From positions 2,822,501-2,886,500 of the forward strand of contig NZ_CP120849.1 of the NCBI RefSeq assembly GCF_029581355.1: a DNA stretch of 64,000 nt, in the 5' to 3' direction. The position numbers and the translations under genes are program-made. A model generated the notes under the pieces. It was not told the origin of the DNA. It searched no databases and worked only from the letters and a program-made list of their open reading frames with translations. Positions within the stretch are counted from its first letter, which is position 1. Each line of letters begins with the position of its first letter. Source of the stretch: Parabacteroides chongii (lineage in GTDB: Bacteria; Bacteroidota; Bacteroidia; Bacteroidales; Tannerellaceae). Positions 18,267 through 27,634 of the stretch are shown here, piece by piece.

Positions 18267-20954
18267 ATGAAACGAATTTTGCTTTTTATCGTACTGGTAC
18301 TATTTATATCCCGGTCGAACGCACAAATAGCTGCGATAGATGTTGATAAAGGTTCTGAAAAGACATCGGTAGAAGATATCATAATTGTATTTAAAATGCA
18401 TTTTGATATTGGATATACAGACTGGTCGGAATCTATATTGCAGAAATATGCCACTTCCATGATGGATGAAACTTTGCATTCGGTGGATGTAACGAGTAAG
18501 TTGCCACCGGAACAACAGTTTGTGTGGACACTCCCCGGATGGCCTATGAAATATATACTGGACAATGTATCGGCAGACCGGAAGCCGGGTATTGAGACAG
18601 CCCTGAAAGATGGACGTTTCAGGGTGCATGCTCTTCCTTTTACTTATGAAACGGAGTCGAGCGACCTGGAAACGTTGGTTCGCGGAATGTCCTATTCTTC
18701 TCAGATCAACCGGACGTATGGACATCCGCTGACAAGAGGTGCTAAACTGACTGACGTTCCCAGTCATTCCTGGATTTTACCGACGCTGCTGACACAGGCA
18801 GGAGTAAAGATTTTACATATCGGATGTAATCCGGGGTCAGTTTCTCCGGAACTTCCGACATTATTCTGGTGGGAAGGTCCTGACGGCTCCCGGTTACTGA
18901 CATTTAACTGGGCTGAATATTATGGATCAGGTGTTTTGCCGCCTGAAGGGTGGAAACATAAAACATGGTTAGCCATGATCCATACACATGAAAATACCGG
19001 AGCTCCGAAACCGGAAGAGGTTGCGGCTGTATTGGAAGAAGCCCGTAAGAAAGTACCGGGAGCCAGGGTCAGGATAGGACAACTGGAAGATTTTTACGAT
19101 ACATTGATGAAAGAAAATCCATCTATTCCTGTGGTACGCGGAGATATGCCCGACACCTGGATTCATGGTTATATGTCAATGCCCAAGGAGGTGAAGATCA
19201 ATAAATCGATGCAGCGTCTGATCTATAATGAAGAGACCTTGAACACATTGCTGAAAGGCTGGAACGTGAAAGCGGAACCTGTGAAACCGTATGTCGACAA
19301 GGCTATCGAACAGTCGGTATTATTTGACGAACATACTTTCGGACTGGCAATCAGTCACGGCCACCAGGCTTTTTGGAAATATGGCGATCCGTTTGTAATA
19401 GATCGTGCGAAAGGTGCTTATGATTTTATTGAAGAATCATGGAATGAAAAGGCTAACCGTGTACATCGGTCGAAACAATATCTTATCCCCTCTTTACGTA
19501 AAGACATGCGTAATTTGGCCAATGCCGTAGAAGGGGATGGGCAGAAGGTGGTGGTATATAACCCGTTACCCTGGAAACGTTCGGGTGTCGTTTCTTTGTT
19601 TATGGATGTGTATCAGAAGAAATTTACTGTTTATGGATTGAAAGACGAACAGACCGGCAAGGTCATTCCTGCTTATAATGAGGGTAACTATCTTTCATTT
19701 ACCGCTCATGATGTACCTACTTTGGGATATAAAACATATTCGGTGATAACCGAGCCTGTTTCGGAAAAGGCTCATGCCATTCGTGTCGATCAGGTGGAAA
19801 ATGTGATTGAGAATCCCTATTTCAAAGTTGTTATTTCATCGGAAAACGGTGCTCTGTTGTCTGTTTGGGATAAGAAACGGCAGCAGGAGATGGTCGATAC
19901 CGGCAATGAATACAGCTTTGGTGAGTTTATTCATGAGAAGTTTGGTAATGAAGAGATCGAACGATATAACAAGGCATACGTTAAACCGGGTCATCATGGT
20001 TGGGCAGACCAGGAGATGGGACGTCCGGTCGATCCGGCTTTAAAGTATGAAATGGTTAAAGGTAAAGCTTTACGGATTGTTTATAATCAAACTGCACACT
20101 CGGTGGAAGCCACAGCCTTCTGCCGTACCGGTCGTGGTGAAGATTATACTTTGACCTATACGCTTTATGAAGATTCTCCTTACCTGGAAATCTGTTGGGG
20201 TATGCAGGGTAAGCGGGCCGATATGCAGCCGGAAGGCGGATGGCTGGCATTTCCTTTCAATGTCTCTCAGCCGACTTTTCATTTAGGACGTACGGGGGCT
20301 GTCGTTAATCCGGCTACGGATTTTATAAAGCGTTCTAATCATGATTATTATTTTCTGAATACAGGGATGGCTGTTGTCGACCCGAAAGGGAAGGGATTCG
20401 GATTGAATACTCCGAATGCTCCGGCAGTCAGCCTGGATCGCCCGGGGTTGTATCGTTTTACCGGTGACTTCATTCCTCAAAGACCGAATGTGTTTGTCAA
20501 TCTATTCAATACCCAGTGGGGAACAAACTTTACAGAGTGGGTGGAAGGTGCCTTGTCGGCGAAGGTTTATCTATGGTCGGTCGATGAATATAAAAATGAG
20601 CCTTCACTGATTACTCCGACAGAAGAAACCCGTGTGCCTCTTATGGCTGTTTACCGGGAAGGAAAAGGTGGCGAACTACCTGTGTCGGCAGAAGGAATAC
20701 AGTTGTCGAAGAAAGGTGTTTTGGTTACAGCCTTCGGAGCCAATACGGACGGAGACGGAGACGTTCTGCGTGTCTGGGAACAGGCCGGGGATGCGGGTGA
20801 ATGTGTGATCACATTACCTGACTGTGGTTATCGTACGGCCCAGTATTGTAATTTACGTGGAGAGCGTCAGGGAAAAGCCTTTCCTGTGAAGCAAAATAAA
20901 ATAACTATTAACTTGAAGGCCTACCAGCCTTTATCATTAATTCTGGAGAAATAA
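18267..20954 (+). CDS. GH38-like alpha-mannosidase (paralogue 2)
   Basis: An 895-residue secreted protein (signal peptide about 1-19) and clear paralogue of the 911-residue protein at 9427. The zinc-site and catalytic pattern is HFDIGY (H45, D47), TDVPSHSW (D163) and DEHTFGLA (H356). In this copy the usual Gly before the second His is Ser (VPSH rather than VPGH). The C-terminal beta domain is present, with WGTNFTEWVEG near residue 752. As GH38 family members are retaining zinc-dependent alpha-mannosidases, release of mannose is the expected role. Its stop is only 4 bp before the 767-residue gene, so it is coupled to the unrecognised two-gene module that follows. Confidence 0.88.
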   Translation: MKRILLFIVLVLFISRSNAQIAAIDVDKGSEKTSVEDIIIVFKMHFDIGYTDWSESILQKYATSMMDETLHSVDVTSKLPPEQQFVWTLPGWPMKYILDNVSADRKPGIETALKDGRFRVHALPFTYETESSDLETLVRGMSYSSQINRTYGHPLTRGAKLTDVPSHSWILPTLLTQAGVKILHIGCNPGSVSPELPTLFWWEGPDGSRLLTFNWAEYYGSGVLPPEGWKHKTWLAMIHTHENTGAPKPEEVAAVLEEARKKVPGARVRIGQLEDFYDTLMKENPSIPVVRGDMPDTWIHGYMSMPKEVKINKSMQRLIYNEETLNTLLKGWNVKAEPVKPYVDKAIEQSVLFDEHTFGLAISHGHQAFWKYGDPFVIDRAKGAYDFIEESWNEKANRVHRSKQYLIPSLRKDMRNLANAVEGDGQKVVVYNPLPWKRSGVVSLFMDVYQKKFTVYGLKDEQTGKVIPAYNEGNYLSFTAHDVPTLGYKTYSVITEPVSEKAHAIRVDQVENVIENPYFKVVISSENGALLSVWDKKRQQEMVDTGNEYSFGEFIHEKFGNEEIERYNKAYVKPGHHGWADQEMGRPVDPALKYEMVKGKALRIVYNQTAHSVEATAFCRTGRGEDYTLTYTLYEDSPYLEICWGMQGKRADMQPEGGWLAFPFNVSQPTFHLGRTGAVVNPATDFIKRSNHDYYFLNTGMAVVDPKGKGFGLNTPNAPAVSLDRPGLYRFTGDFIPQRPNVFVNLFNTQWGTNFTEWVEGALSAKVYLWSVDEYKNEPSLITPTEETRVPLMAVYREGKGGELPVSAEGIQLSKKGVLVTAFGANTDGDGDVLRVWEQAGDAGECVITLPDCGYRTAQYCNLRGERQGKAFPVKQNKITINLKAYQPLSLILEK

Positions 20955-20958
20955 GCAA

Positions 20959-23262
20959 ATGAATTTCAATAAGTGTGTTTTTATATGTATTAGTTTTTTT
21001 GTATGCTCTGCTTTTATGCAGAACTTGTTGGCAGAACCTTCCGGGAGGAAGGTTCATGCTGATAAGAAAATTCCGCAGCTTTCAGGGAAAGGAAGCTGGT
21101 TACCGGCAGTGAAGGATGTAACTAAAAATATCCGTTTGTTGGAATGTTCTTACAACGAGGCCGAGTTAAAGCAGTGTGAAGAGATCAATTCGTCTTCTGC
21201 CTGGGAGGTACGGACCGAACAGACAATGGCTAATGGTGGCAAACTATATACTTTTTCTTTCACAGCCAGACAGGATATGAAAGATGCCGGCGTGGCAGTG
21301 GCATTCGACCGGTATGGCTGGACAAGCGATAACTATGTGATGATCCCTTCTTCCGTTTATAACGGTAACAGGCAACGTATTGTCAATCGCTCGTATGCTA
21401 CGGGGCTCGATAAGACAGATTATAACCGGAAGGATCTGGCGTTGACTTCCAATCCGATTCCGCAGCTTTCTCCTGAGTTCGGAGCTTCCTCCCGTTTGGA
21501 GGTCAATGTCAGCAATGCGGCGACTCCTGCCATGACGATGCTGGAACGGGGGAAGAAGTCCGGGACGATTTTATTGACCGACCAGGGTATCGAATGGAAT
21601 AAGCAACTATTGGATCATGCCCTGATCGTAGAAGAAACACCTGATCGCAGTATCGCCTCTTTTGTTATCAGTGCTCCGGGGGTACGGGAACGTAAACCGG
21701 AATTTATCGGTTTCAGTAAAAGTCCTGACCGGGGAATACAGGTGAAGAAGGGAGATAAAATCGTTATACGGGTTACCGAGATCACTTTTCCCTGTGAAGA
21801 TGTTCCGGAATTACTGGCGCGCTTTATGAAAGATCGTAAACTACATACTGCCGGGGAAGCTCCCCGTAATCTGATGCCGATGAGTGAGGTGCTGACACGG
21901 ATGGTACGGAATATCGACGACCGTTATCATGTCGGTGACCAGTGGGAATATTATTGTCCGGAGAATGCCGACTGGATCTCTTACGGTTGGATTGGCGGTC
22001 TGATGAATACCTATCCGATGCTGGCTTTAGGCGATGAGGAGCATTTGCGGAAAGTGAAAAATACGTTCGACTTCGGACTGCCGCGTGCAAAAGGGAAAAG
22101 CGGTTACTATTATGATGTTCTCGGATCGGACGGAAAAGTCTTATACCGTGATGCGGCTGTCAACAATCCAGGAATCGGTCTGACCCGTAAAAACGGCGAT
22201 GTACTTTACTGGATGGTCAAACAATTTATGTTATTGAAGGAACAGGGGAAAGCTTCTATTATCGATGCCGGTTGGGAAACGAATGTGCGTCTGTTGGCAG
22301 ATGCCTTTGTCAATACCTGGAAAAAAGAGGGAACATGGGGGAATTATCTGAATGTGGAAACAGGCGACGTAGCTGTATACAATACGACAAGCGGAGCAAT
22401 GGCAGTAGCTGGATTGGCCCTGGCTTCCGAATATTATAAGAATCCCTCTTACCTGGAAGTTGCCTGCGAAGCTGCTGCGGATTATTACGATAATTTTGCT
22501 TTAGTCGGCTTTACCTCCGGTGGTTGCGGAGATATCCTTCAAAATGCAGACTCCGAAACGGCGGTTGCTCTGCTTACTTCTTTAATGACACTTTATGAAG
22601 TGACGGGGAAAGAACAATATCTGAAACAATCGGCCGACCTGGCCAATCTATGTGCCACCTGGACCGTATCTTTCCCTTACCGTCTGCCGGAAGATACTCC
22701 GTTGGCAAAACTGGGAGCCAATCTGACCGGTGCCGTTTGGGCAAGTACACAGAATAAGCACGGCGCTCCGGGTTTTTGTACGCAGTCCGGAGATGCCTTG
22801 TTCAAACTATACCGTTCTACCGGCGATGTTTCTTATGCAGAATTACTCCGTGACGTAATCCATGCCCATGCAGAAGGCATACAACCCAACGGAAAGATTA
22901 CAGAACGTCTTACTTATTGTGATGCCGATAGCCGTGGCTCTCGCGGAGACGGTGGTAAGACCGGCTGGAATGAAACAAACGGTGCCATGATGGCATTGGA
23001 GATTCCGGGTATTTATGTTCGGACAGACCTCGGCTCCCTCTATGTCTTTGATCATGTAGAAGCGAAAATAATCAAACAGAACAAGAAACAATTAGTTCTG
23101 CAAATTACGAACCCGACCGCTTACGACGCAACTGTCACCCTCTTTGCAGAGAATGCAGAAGAAGCAGCCCGTCCGCTGGGCGACAATGCCTTCCTCGGAT
23201 GGAATGATAAAGTGACGGTAAAGGCGGGTAAGTCTGTAACCTATAAACTAAAAACAAATTAA
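20959..23262 (+). CDS. Unrecognised secreted enzyme-like protein, full-length copy of the partial first gene
   Basis: A 767-residue protein with a signal peptide (about 1-25). Residues about 50-290 look like a beta-sandwich. From about 300 the sequence has helical repeats typical of an (alpha/alpha) toroid (DVLYWMVKQFMLL, TTSGAMAVAGLALASEYY, VGFTSGGCGDILQ, WASTQNKHGAPGFCT). A short C-terminal beta domain ends the protein. The arrangement resembles toroid-type glycosidases and lyases. GH154 beta-glucuronidases are one possibility but I cannot confirm it. It is packed 4 bp after a GH38-like gene and 11 bp before the lipoprotein gene at 23274, and its partial twin at 1-1093 has the same right-hand neighbour. 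The conserved pairing suggests the two products act on the same glycan. Confidence 0.88.
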   Translation: MNFNKCVFICISFFVCSAFMQNLLAEPSGRKVHADKKIPQLSGKGSWLPAVKDVTKNIRLLECSYNEAELKQCEEINSSSAWEVRTEQTMANGGKLYTFSFTARQDMKDAGVAVAFDRYGWTSDNYVMIPSSVYNGNRQRIVNRSYATGLDKTDYNRKDLALTSNPIPQLSPEFGASSRLEVNVSNAATPAMTMLERGKKSGTILLTDQGIEWNKQLLDHALIVEETPDRSIASFVISAPGVRERKPEFIGFSKSPDRGIQVKKGDKIVIRVTEITFPCEDVPELLARFMKDRKLHTAGEAPRNLMPMSEVLTRMVRNIDDRYHVGDQWEYYCPENADWISYGWIGGLMNTYPMLALGDEEHLRKVKNTFDFGLPRAKGKSGYYYDVLGSDGKVLYRDAAVNNPGIGLTRKNGDVLYWMVKQFMLLKEQGKASIIDAGWETNVRLLADAFVNTWKKEGTWGNYLNVETGDVAVYNTTSGAMAVAGLALASEYYKNPSYLEVACEAAADYYDNFALVGFTSGGCGDILQNADSETAVALLTSLMTLYEVTGKEQYLKQSADLANLCATWTVSFPYRLPEDTPLAKLGANLTGAVWASTQNKHGAPGFCTQSGDALFKLYRSTGDVSYAELLRDVIHAHAEGIQPNGKITERLTYCDADSRGSRGDGGKTGWNETNGAMMALEIPGIYVRTDLGSLYVFDHVEAKIIKQNKKQLVLQITNPTAYDATVTLFAENAEEAARPLGDNAFLGWNDKVTVKAGKSVTYKLKTN

Positions 23263-23273
23263 TAACAACTCTT

Positions 23274-25553
23274 ATGATAGAATATAAGAAAGTCCTTTCA
23301 TTATGTGCTGCTTCTTTACTTCTTTTCAGTTGTACGACAGAGAAGACCTGGGATTTCAATACCGACTATTTCAGTATCGGTGTGAATGACAAGGGGTATA
23401 TTACCAGTATGAAAAATACGACTGTTTCGCCTGCCCGCGAGTTCAGTCCAGCTGATAAACCCTCTCCGTTGATGTCGTTATATGATTCTGAGAAAAGGGT
23501 GTTTTACACACCGCAAAGTGCCGTTTTCAATGACGCAACTCATTGTTTTACGTTGGAATATCCGAACGGTTCTGTGGCTGAAGTCTCATTGCAACCCAGT
23601 GGTAAATATTTTAAACTGACATTGAATAGCCTGGAGCCAAGAAACGGTATCGATGCGATTCAATGGGGAAGCTACTATACCAACATCACCAACCTGTTAG
23701 GTGAAATTATCGGTGTTGCTCGCGATACCAGCGATGTGGTGAATTACAGTATCGGCGTGCTCGCTCTCGATGATAATACATTAGGCGGTACACCCGATAT
23801 CGAAGGCGATGCTGCCCCTTTCCAATACATCATTCACACGCCGGATAAAGAACGCTACCCGTTGCCTGACAGTTTGCATGAAGGACAAATATTTACTTTG
23901 GGTGGTGATGGCGTCAGCGATGTCGCTTTCTATGCCAATAAGGAACCTTATTACCGGATCATGTACGGAAATGCGGCTTTGGTGGATAGCCTGGGACGCA
24001 TTTATCTGAATTATCAGTCGAGGGATCGCAGCAAACCGCGCCAGGTCTTTTATTCCCTGATCCCGAATATGCCGGCAAACATTCCGAACCATATCGATGT
24101 GGAACCTATACCGGATGTCGATTTTATCGGTTCTTCCGTTGCTTTATGGGGTAGTCCGGACAGTACGGCGCTGTTGGATGTCATTCAAAATATTGTCCTC
24201 TCGGAAGGATTGCCTTATCCGACCGTAAAAGGAAAATGGATCAAAGACCCGGCTGCCTTTAGTCCGGATGTAATGACCAGCGGTAACCGTTACGACAGCA
24301 TTATTTCGTATACCGCCCGTTTGGGCTTCCCTGCCATCCATGCATACGATCAGGGATTTTTGCGTCCCGACCGTGCCAACGAAGGGTATCTGGACGGAAA
24401 AGCTCAAACAAAGAAGCCTTTCCGTTTTAATTCAGGAAATAAATCACATCGTGAGTTTGCCGACCTGGCTGCCGCCGAAGGTTTGATGTTAGGTCGTGTC
24501 TGCATTACCAACTCACTGGCACCAGGTACTAAGGATGCCAGCCCTGTCCCCAGCGACAGCCTATGTTATCAACAGAAACGCACGTTGATGAAAAGTATCA
24601 CCGCCCAGGATACGCTGATAGTGGTCGATGATCCGAAATACCTGGAAGAAATAGCCAGTTGGGAAGGTCATTGCAAAGACCTGAATATTCTGAAAATCGG
24701 AAAGGAACTGATTCATTATCTGGGAGTTTCCGAAACAGCTCCTTATACATTACAGCATGTAACTCGTGGCTATTGGGGAACGCAGGCCGCTAGCCATGAA
24801 GCTAATGAGCCTGTTTATAAATTGCAGGTGACCATCAATTACGGTTACGACGGATTGATCCCGAACCTGGCCCTTCAGGATGAGATTGCCGAATATTATG
24901 CAGAGGTGGCTACCCATAGCGGTCTGACTCTTTATGATTTCGACGGACAGGAATTTCTGTTCAACAACGGCCATGGCTATTATTCTGCCAAACGTTTTTT
25001 CCGCAAACTATTTGAAAGAGCCAAAGAGCTGGATGTTCCCTATATCCGTTTCTCCGGTGCTACCTTGTCGGAAGGCTCCTGGCATTACCAGAGTGTATGG
25101 AATGTAGGCGGCGGACGTAACCTGTATGATATCGACACCCGTGAATGGGGAAGTGCGACCAGTCAGGGAAAAGACTTGCGCGATGTGACCTATTCGAATT
25201 ATTATCCGGTTTCGTTCGGTGGTAATTTTGCTATCAAAGATACTTCAACTGTAGAACAATATGAACATGTGCAGGCCATCTCAGTCGGATACGGTGCAAC
25301 CTATTTCCTGGCCATTAACCAGGAAGATGTAGAAAGTTGTCCGCAGAAAGACGAGATATTCAAAGCCATTCGTACCTGGGAAGATGCCCGCCGGGCGAAT
25401 GCCTTCCCCCGACAGCTGAAGAAACTTCTTAGGGATCCGTCCTACGACTGGAGGTTGGAGGCCGATGAAGATGGAAATACCTGGACATTGTACCGTCTTG
25501 CCAATGGCGATAAGGTAGAATCGTTTGTTTTACGAAGAGCGGAAGGATATTAA
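23274..25553 (+). CDS. Lipoprotein, putative TIM-barrel glycoside hydrolase of unrecognised family (copy 2)
   Basis: A 759-residue protein with a lipobox (LLLFSC, Cys20), paralogous along its whole length to the protein at 1136-3400. Conserved blocks include YYTNITNLLGE, GVARDTS, LALDDNT, WGSPDSTAL, HYLGV, TRGYWGT, FDGQEF (D555 and D557 of YDFDGQE) and GATLSEGSWHYQS. Conservation of the acids in YD.DGQE between the two copies supports a catalytic role, by inference. It is the last gene of the 18267-25553 operon, and a tandem palindrome array begins 3 bp after its stop codon. The family and substrate are not recognised. Confidence 0.88.
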   Translation: MIEYKKVLSLCAASLLLFSCTTEKTWDFNTDYFSIGVNDKGYITSMKNTTVSPAREFSPADKPSPLMSLYDSEKRVFYTPQSAVFNDATHCFTLEYPNGSVAEVSLQPSGKYFKLTLNSLEPRNGIDAIQWGSYYTNITNLLGEIIGVARDTSDVVNYSIGVLALDDNTLGGTPDIEGDAAPFQYIIHTPDKERYPLPDSLHEGQIFTLGGDGVSDVAFYANKEPYYRIMYGNAALVDSLGRIYLNYQSRDRSKPRQVFYSLIPNMPANIPNHIDVEPIPDVDFIGSSVALWGSPDSTALLDVIQNIVLSEGLPYPTVKGKWIKDPAAFSPDVMTSGNRYDSIISYTARLGFPAIHAYDQGFLRPDRANEGYLDGKAQTKKPFRFNSGNKSHREFADLAAAEGLMLGRVCITNSLAPGTKDASPVPSDSLCYQQKRTLMKSITAQDTLIVVDDPKYLEEIASWEGHCKDLNILKIGKELIHYLGVSETAPYTLQHVTRGYWGTQAASHEANEPVYKLQVTINYGYDGLIPNLALQDEIAEYYAEVATHSGLTLYDFDGQEFLFNNGHGYYSAKRFFRKLFERAKELDVPYIRFSGATLSEGSWHYQSVWNVGGGRNLYDIDTREWGSATSQGKDLRDVTYSNYYPVSFGGNFAIKDTSTVEQYEHVQAISVGYGATYFLAINQEDVESCPQKDEIFKAIRTWEDARRANAFPRQLKKLLRDPSYDWRLEADEDGNTWTLYRLANGDKVESFVLRRAEGY

Positions 25554-25556
25554 AAT

Positions 25557-25639
25557 AGCACAATAGTGCTGGGGAGTATAGCACTATAGTGTCAAGGGAG
25601 CTAGCATAGTAGTGCTATATACCCTGGCACTATAGTGCT
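25557..25639. repeat. Four-unit palindrome array, exact 23-bp period
   Basis: Units start at 25557, 25580, 25603 and 25626, each exactly 23 bp apart. Each begins with a 14-bp imperfect or perfect version of the palindrome AGCACTATAGTGCT. The flanks TTAAAATAGCAC (25550-25561, spanning the stop codon) and GTGCTACTTTTAA are themselves almost complementary, so the whole array can fold into one long structure or into separate small hairpins. It may act as the terminator of the 18267-25553 operon. Confidence 0.75.
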
Positions 25640-25784
25640 ACTTTTAATGATATAGGCATCCTGGTATCTTACGGATATCTGTTGTCAGGAGTTTTCCGTG
25701 GTACTGTAAAGTATGCGAGCTTATTGTATGAAGGATGATTATATATAGATATTGTTTGTAAGACAGTAAATGTTGCCATTTTTG

Positions 25785-25815
25785 TTGTATATCTACTTGC
25801 TAATCTGTATATTTG
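25785..25815 (+). promoter_or_regulatory. Bacteroides-type promoter for the 25869-34581 operon
   Basis: A -33 TTG at 25785-25787 (within TTTGTTG) and a perfect -7 box TATATTTG at 25808-25815 are separated by 20 bp. Transcription would start near 25820, giving a leader of about 50 bases before the ATG at 25869. Confidence 0.65.
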
Positions 25816-25868
25816 TTCCCGTAAATACCTGGAAAACTCAATCTTTATATGTGATAAATACAAGAAGT

Positions 25869-27605
25869 ATGAAAAAGTTATTGCTAACCTTGCTGGCTGT
25901 ACCTCTTTTGGTAAGTTGCCAGGATTCTCACCAGATCGAAGCTAAAATAGCCCAGTCTCCGAAAACGTTTTGTAATCCGGTGAACCTCAATTATCGGTTC
26001 ATGAAAATAGATGGAGGTGAGGGAATTCGGGAAGCTGCCGATCCGGTTGTAGTAACCTTCAAAGAGAAACATTATCTGTTTGCATCCAAGTCGTCAGGCT
26101 ATTGGTATTCGGATGATTTTACTAATTGGAAACATGTTTTTATAACCGATTCCGTGCTGCCCATCGAGGATTATGCACCGGGGCTTTTTATACACAATGA
26201 CTACCTGTATTATGTGGGGTCTACCCATGGGAAAGGAATGTTGTACCGTTCATCCGCTCCGGAAAAAGGAGAGTGGGAGCCGGTGAAGGAAATCTGGTCT
26301 TTCTGGGACCCTGCTTTCTATGTAGAAGGGGATAATTTGTATATGTACTATGGCTGTTCGCCTGTCGATCCGATCTATATGCAGGTACTGGACCTGAATA
26401 CATTGGAAGCTAAAACAGAAGTGATCGCCTGCTTTAACAGTGATAAGGAAAATCATGGCTGGGAACGAACGGGAGAATTGAACGAACTGCCCCGTCGTCC
26501 TTATATCGAAGGAGCCTGGATGACGGCTCATCAAGGTAAGTATTATTTACAATATGCCGGTCCGGGAACCGAATGGAAGTCGTATGCGGACGGTGTGTAT
26601 GTCAGCGCATCTCCTACCGGTCCGTTTACCTATATGGAAAACAGTCCGGTCTCTTATAAACCGACCGGATTTATCGGTGGTGCCGGACATGGCTGTATGT
26701 TTACGGTCGGTAACGAAAACTATTGGAAAGCGGCAACCAACTCGATTTCCGTCCGTCACATGTTTGAACGGAGAGTTTCTTTCTTCCCTGCCGGTTTCGA
26801 TAAGGATGGTTACCTATATACGAATACCTATTTAGGAGATTATCCGATGTATCTGCCCGGAGGCAAAGAGCAGACTGCCGGAAACTATCAACCCGATTGG
26901 ATGTTGCTTTCCTATAAGAAACCGGTCACAGTCTCTTCTTCACTGGATGGTTATCCGGCAGAGAATACGGTGGATGAAGATTCCCGCACGGCATGGGTTG
27001 CCGCATCGAATAAAGCAGACGAATGGCTACAGGTCGATTTGCAGAAACTCTCTTCCATTCAGGCCATACAGGTGAATTTCGACGAATACGGAGCGAATCA
27101 GCGAGGCTTTGTTCCGGATGTTTACCAAAGTTATCTAATCTCTGCTTCTGCCAATGGCGAAGACTGGTATCCGGTAGTGGATTACAGTACTAAAAAGACT
27201 GATACTCCTCATGACTATATCGAATTTGATACTCCGTTTAAGGCTCGGTATATCAAATTGCAGAATAAAGAATATACAGTATCGTCGAATCTGTCCGTCC
27301 GTGATCTGAGGATTTTCGGTAACGGTCTGGGTAGTAAGCCGCGTGCAGTGAATGGCTTTACAGTGGAACGGGATCTTACCGATCCGTGTAAGGTACGTTT
27401 GAGCTGGAATGAAGTGCCGCATACTCAAGGGTATATTGTCCGTTATGGCGTGGCGAAAGACAAACTGTATAACAATTTCCAGGTGATGGGAGACACTGCC
27501 CTGGAAATCGGAAGCTTGAATCAGGGTGTTACTTATTATTTTGCCATAGATACTTATAATGAGAATGGCGTTACTCAAACGTCGCAGATAGAAGTTTGCC
27601 AATAA
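25869..27605 (+). CDS. GH43-like lipoprotein with CBM32 (F5/8 type C) and fibronectin III domains
   Basis: A 578-residue protein if started at the ATG at 25869, where a lipobox (LLVSC, Cys17) follows directly. The frame is open 33 codons further up, but that segment looks non-coding. Residues about 30-340 form a GH43/GH62-like beta-propeller with ADPVVV (D58), FWDPAFY (D147) and YIEGAWM (E214) in the order expected for base, modulator and acid. Residues about 350-490 form a discoidin/CBM32 domain (DSRTAWVAASNKADEWLQVD). The last 90 or so form a fibronectin III domain (VRLSWNEVPHTQGYIVRY). The propeller is divergent, so the exact sugar is uncertain. It is the first gene of a four-gene operon with GH2, GH3 and a GH95-like protein. 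Confidence 0.85.
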   Translation: MKKLLLTLLAVPLLVSCQDSHQIEAKIAQSPKTFCNPVNLNYRFMKIDGGEGIREAADPVVVTFKEKHYLFASKSSGYWYSDDFTNWKHVFITDSVLPIEDYAPGLFIHNDYLYYVGSTHGKGMLYRSSAPEKGEWEPVKEIWSFWDPAFYVEGDNLYMYYGCSPVDPIYMQVLDLNTLEAKTEVIACFNSDKENHGWERTGELNELPRRPYIEGAWMTAHQGKYYLQYAGPGTEWKSYADGVYVSASPTGPFTYMENSPVSYKPTGFIGGAGHGCMFTVGNENYWKAATNSISVRHMFERRVSFFPAGFDKDGYLYTNTYLGDYPMYLPGGKEQTAGNYQPDWMLLSYKKPVTVSSSLDGYPAENTVDEDSRTAWVAASNKADEWLQVDLQKLSSIQAIQVNFDEYGANQRGFVPDVYQSYLISASANGEDWYPVVDYSTKKTDTPHDYIEFDTPFKARYIKLQNKEYTVSSNLSVRDLRIFGNGLGSKPRAVNGFTVERDLTDPCKVRLSWNEVPHTQGYIVRYGVAKDKLYNNFQVMGDTALEIGSLNQGVTYYFAIDTYNENGVTQTSQIEVCQ

Positions 27606-27634
27606 TGACAAAATAGAAAACAATAGATAGAAGA

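Larger units (their letters stand above)
25554..25868. other. 315-bp intergenic region
   Basis: It holds the 23-bp palindrome array at its left end and a good Bacteroides-type promoter at 25785-25815. The part between (25640-25784) shows nothing recognisable. The reading frame of the next gene stays open back to 25770, but the ATG at 25869 starts a proper lipoprotein signal and is preferred. Confidence 0.7.

Noticed and set aside
25557..25639. Possible CRISPR array
   Set aside because: The units are contiguous 23-bp tandem palindromes without spacers of constant length between identical repeats, and no cas gene is present.
25770..25868. Earlier start for the GH43-CBM32 lipoprotein
   Set aside because: The extension overlaps the promoter boxes at 25785-25815, and the ATG at 25869 directly precedes a standard lipobox.
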